The notes under the pieces: model-generated
Told to the model about the DNA's origin: nothing
The model's input: the letters and a program-made list of their open reading frames with translations, nothing else
The model's database searches: none
Made by a program: the position numbers and the translations under genes
Origin: Heterocephalus glaber
Lineage: Eukaryota; Chordata; Mammalia; Rodentia; Bathyergidae
Direction of reading: 5' to 3'
Assembly (NCBI RefSeq): GCF_000247695.1
Contig: NW_004624842.1
Coordinates: 3,263,946-3,327,945 of the forward strand
DNA length: 64,000 bases
In this document: one piece after another, positions 61,846 through 64,000 of the stretch
How the letters are laid out: the number at the start of each line of letters is the position of its first letter
Position numbering within the stretch: position 1 is the stretch's first letter

Positions 61846-62790
61846 AAACAGTCTACAATATTAATATTTATAGTTTGTTATTACCAGACATTGATCTAAG
61901 CCCTTTACAACAATGAATTCATTTAATCTTCACAATAACCTATCGTAGGTATTCTTCTCTCCATTTTATAAAAGAAGGAATTGAAGCAGAGAAGTTAAGT
62001 AATCTGCTCAAAATCACACAGCTAGTAAATGAAAATGTGAGAGTTCCCCTGGCAGCCTCTGTGGCTACCAGCCAGCCAGCCTCTCCTGATGATTTATCGG
62101 ACCTTCAGCAGCTGATTTTTCCATCCAAAATTCCTGATATTATGCTCCTTATTTAACTGATGAGCACATACAAACACAAGGAGGCAAACTGACTTGCACA
62201 AGGTCACAAGACTGTGCCAGATCCCTCTGACTCCGAAGTCCTTCCCACTTTATGGTATTTCAGCAACTTCACAGGGCTCAGCTGGTACTAACTTCTCCAA
62301 GGGGGCTGAAGCTGGCCAAGGAAAGACTAGCTGAGATTGAAAAGCAAATCCACTAGGAAGACCTGCACTCAGAAGCAGGACCACTGCTTCCTGTTTCCAT
62401 GCTGCACTTCCTACCTGATGGGCCTTGGGCAAATCACTTCCTCTATCAGTTTCCTCATTTGCCAAACAAGGACGAGAGTCCCTGTCCTCCACATCAGAGT
62501 AATGTCATGTAATAAAGCATACTGCAGAGAGTGAAAAGACTTTAAGATCCAAAAGTTAAAGTCCTCCCAAATACAGAGGAAGGAATGCTATTTGAGAAGA
62601 AGGTCTTTGCACATATACACTTAGCAAGGGAACAATACGAGGGCACACAAACCACATGTGTCCATGGCTGTGAGCACTCACTCCCTACACAGTGAGGCGG
62701 TCCCTTCTAAATCTTGGGGACTGACAACTCTGAAGACTTTTGCCCAGGTATTACTGGGGATTCTAATCCAGGTGACAGCAGTAGGAAGGA

Positions 62791-62795
62791 GGGGG

Positions 62796-62828
<33 letters not shown>

Positions 62829-62835
62829 GGGGAGA
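62791..62835 (+). repeat. GA repeat running into a 14-G tract
   Basis: gggggg, about ten ga units, then a run of about 14 G; able to form triplex or G-quadruplex structures. Confidence 0.9.
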
Positions 62836-64000
62836 GGGTTGAAAGAAGAGGGGGACAGGGAGAGGAAGAAAAAAAGAATAGGCAGAGTGCAGGACGCACC
62901 AAAACACCAAGAAAATTCTAGGCAGAAAAAACAAAACAAAACTCTTGTTTTGACATTTCCAATAATCAGTTACCCAGACAACTCTTCTCTAGTTTTCCAG
63001 GGGTCAGGGGCATGTCTCTCCCAGTCCCTGCAATGATGCCTCCTGGGCTCCTCCATTTGTACCGCCATCTATACCCTGCTTGAAGAAGAGGGAGGCTGAC
63101 CCATTGAACTGTCCCTTGAGCCCCTTGCCTGCTGCTTCTGGTTGGGTATGGCCAACAGAAGGCATTGGCAGGATGGCAGAAGGCAGAAGGAGAGGTGTGT
63201 TGAGTATGCCCTCCCCAACTCCCCTCCCTGTGGGTGTAGCAGTGGCTGAGCCTCTCCATGACAACTTCTTGCCCTTCTCCAGCATTCATGGAGTTCAGGT
63301 AATGATGACCCTCCCTCCTCTCATTCAGGCCATTGGTGACAACAGCTTCTGTCACTGCTATTTGTGGATGTCTCAATACCTTTGCAAGTTCCCTTGGCCC
63401 TGCTCACACCTGTATTAACATCTCCCCAGCTGAAGCCTCTGAGTAGAATTCTGTTTTCTGCCAACATCTGACTGATACACCACCTGGTACTAAGTGTGTA
63501 TATGAATCAAGAGGGACAAGAGCCTGGAGGAGGCTGCATGGCCTAAGTGGCTTAGGATGACAAAGGGAACACAGGGAGACCTTCAGCAAGTCCTTTAACC
63601 TCCCTGTGCCTCAGTTTCTTCATTTGTAAAATCATTAAGATAACTTTGCATACCTGACAGTTTTCCTGTGAAAATGGAATTAGATCGTGTCTGTAAAGAG
63701 CTTAATACATACCAAGCCATAGACTTAGTGCTCTAGGGGTAGTAGCCTCATCTTCAGTCTTAAATCCAAATATTAACATGTTAACAATCACATTCCCTCA
63801 AAGAAAGAAATATAGGATTTTTTTCTTTTTAATTTTCCAATTTCTCTACTATGAACATGTATTCCTTTAGGAATCAGAAAAGAGTAAAGAATTGAAAGAA
63901 AAAACATAGAGTGCACCCGCACCTATCAAGGCTTATTCTTCCTCTCAGCTGCTGGAGATGATGTCACTCCCCACAGGGATTTTGCCAGCACGGAACATTC

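Noticed and set aside
63080..63475. Possible upstream exon of EPB41L1 or a separate gene near the right edge
   Set aside because: The overlapping frames on both strands match nothing I recognise, and the segment ending tgactgatacacc looks like a diverged interspersed repeat.

Overview
The window is mammalian genomic DNA: short GT-AG exons sit in long repeat-filled introns, and MIR, L2, L1, MaLR and Tigger relics are present. It carries dozens of tRNA-derived ID-type SINEs (core GATTTAGCTCAGTGG, B box like GTTCGATCCCC) and 7SL-derived B1-like SINEs, several joined as B1-ID dimers. This points to a non-murid rodent. My best guess is a beaver-like or other Castorimorph/squirrel-related lineage, but the species is inferred from memory of SINE flavour and is not proven.

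One gene is present, on the minus strand: EPB41L1 (protein 4.1N / band 4.1-like protein 1), the neuronal member of the 4.1 membrane-skeleton adaptor family. I reconstructed 22 coding exons from the start codon (55021-55023) to the stop (5348-5350). Every junction is GT-AG and every phase matches. Without the giant exon they sum to 2643 nt, or 880 residues plus stop, against about 881 residues for the human protein as I remember it. Order in transcript sense (right to left): N-terminal headpiece (54847-55023, 53472-53636); FERM domain (53.6 to 40.4 kb); FERM-adjacent region and linkers (40.2 to 35.9 kb); spectrin-actin-binding-like region (33459-33641); a 1980-nt giant exon (24439-26418); a 408-nt U3-type exon (22363-22770); and seven small exons leading into the C-terminal domain (20.3 to 5.35 kb). 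The last exon holds two codons, the stop and about 3.4 kb of 3'UTR ending near two AATAAA signals at 1951-1967.

Layout: 1-1930 lies downstream of the gene; 1935-55037 holds EPB41L1 coding and 3'UTR sequence with its introns; 55038-64000 is a 5' intron with no exon I can support. The upstream promoters and 5'UTR exons lie outside the window.

The most interesting signals concern alternative splicing. The giant exon is phase 0 at both ends and open for 660 codons, so it can add 660 residues (880 to 1540) without a frameshift. A UGCAUG (RBFOX motif) lies just upstream of its likely branch point. Another UGCAUG overlaps the 5' splice site of the 36-nt exon, and three lie within 300 nt downstream of the 408-nt exon. 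By the usual RBFOX position rule this predicts opposite control: the giant exon repressed, and the 36-nt and 408-nt exons promoted, in neurons or muscle. I found no CRISPR array, bacterial operon, RNA gene or second protein-coding gene.
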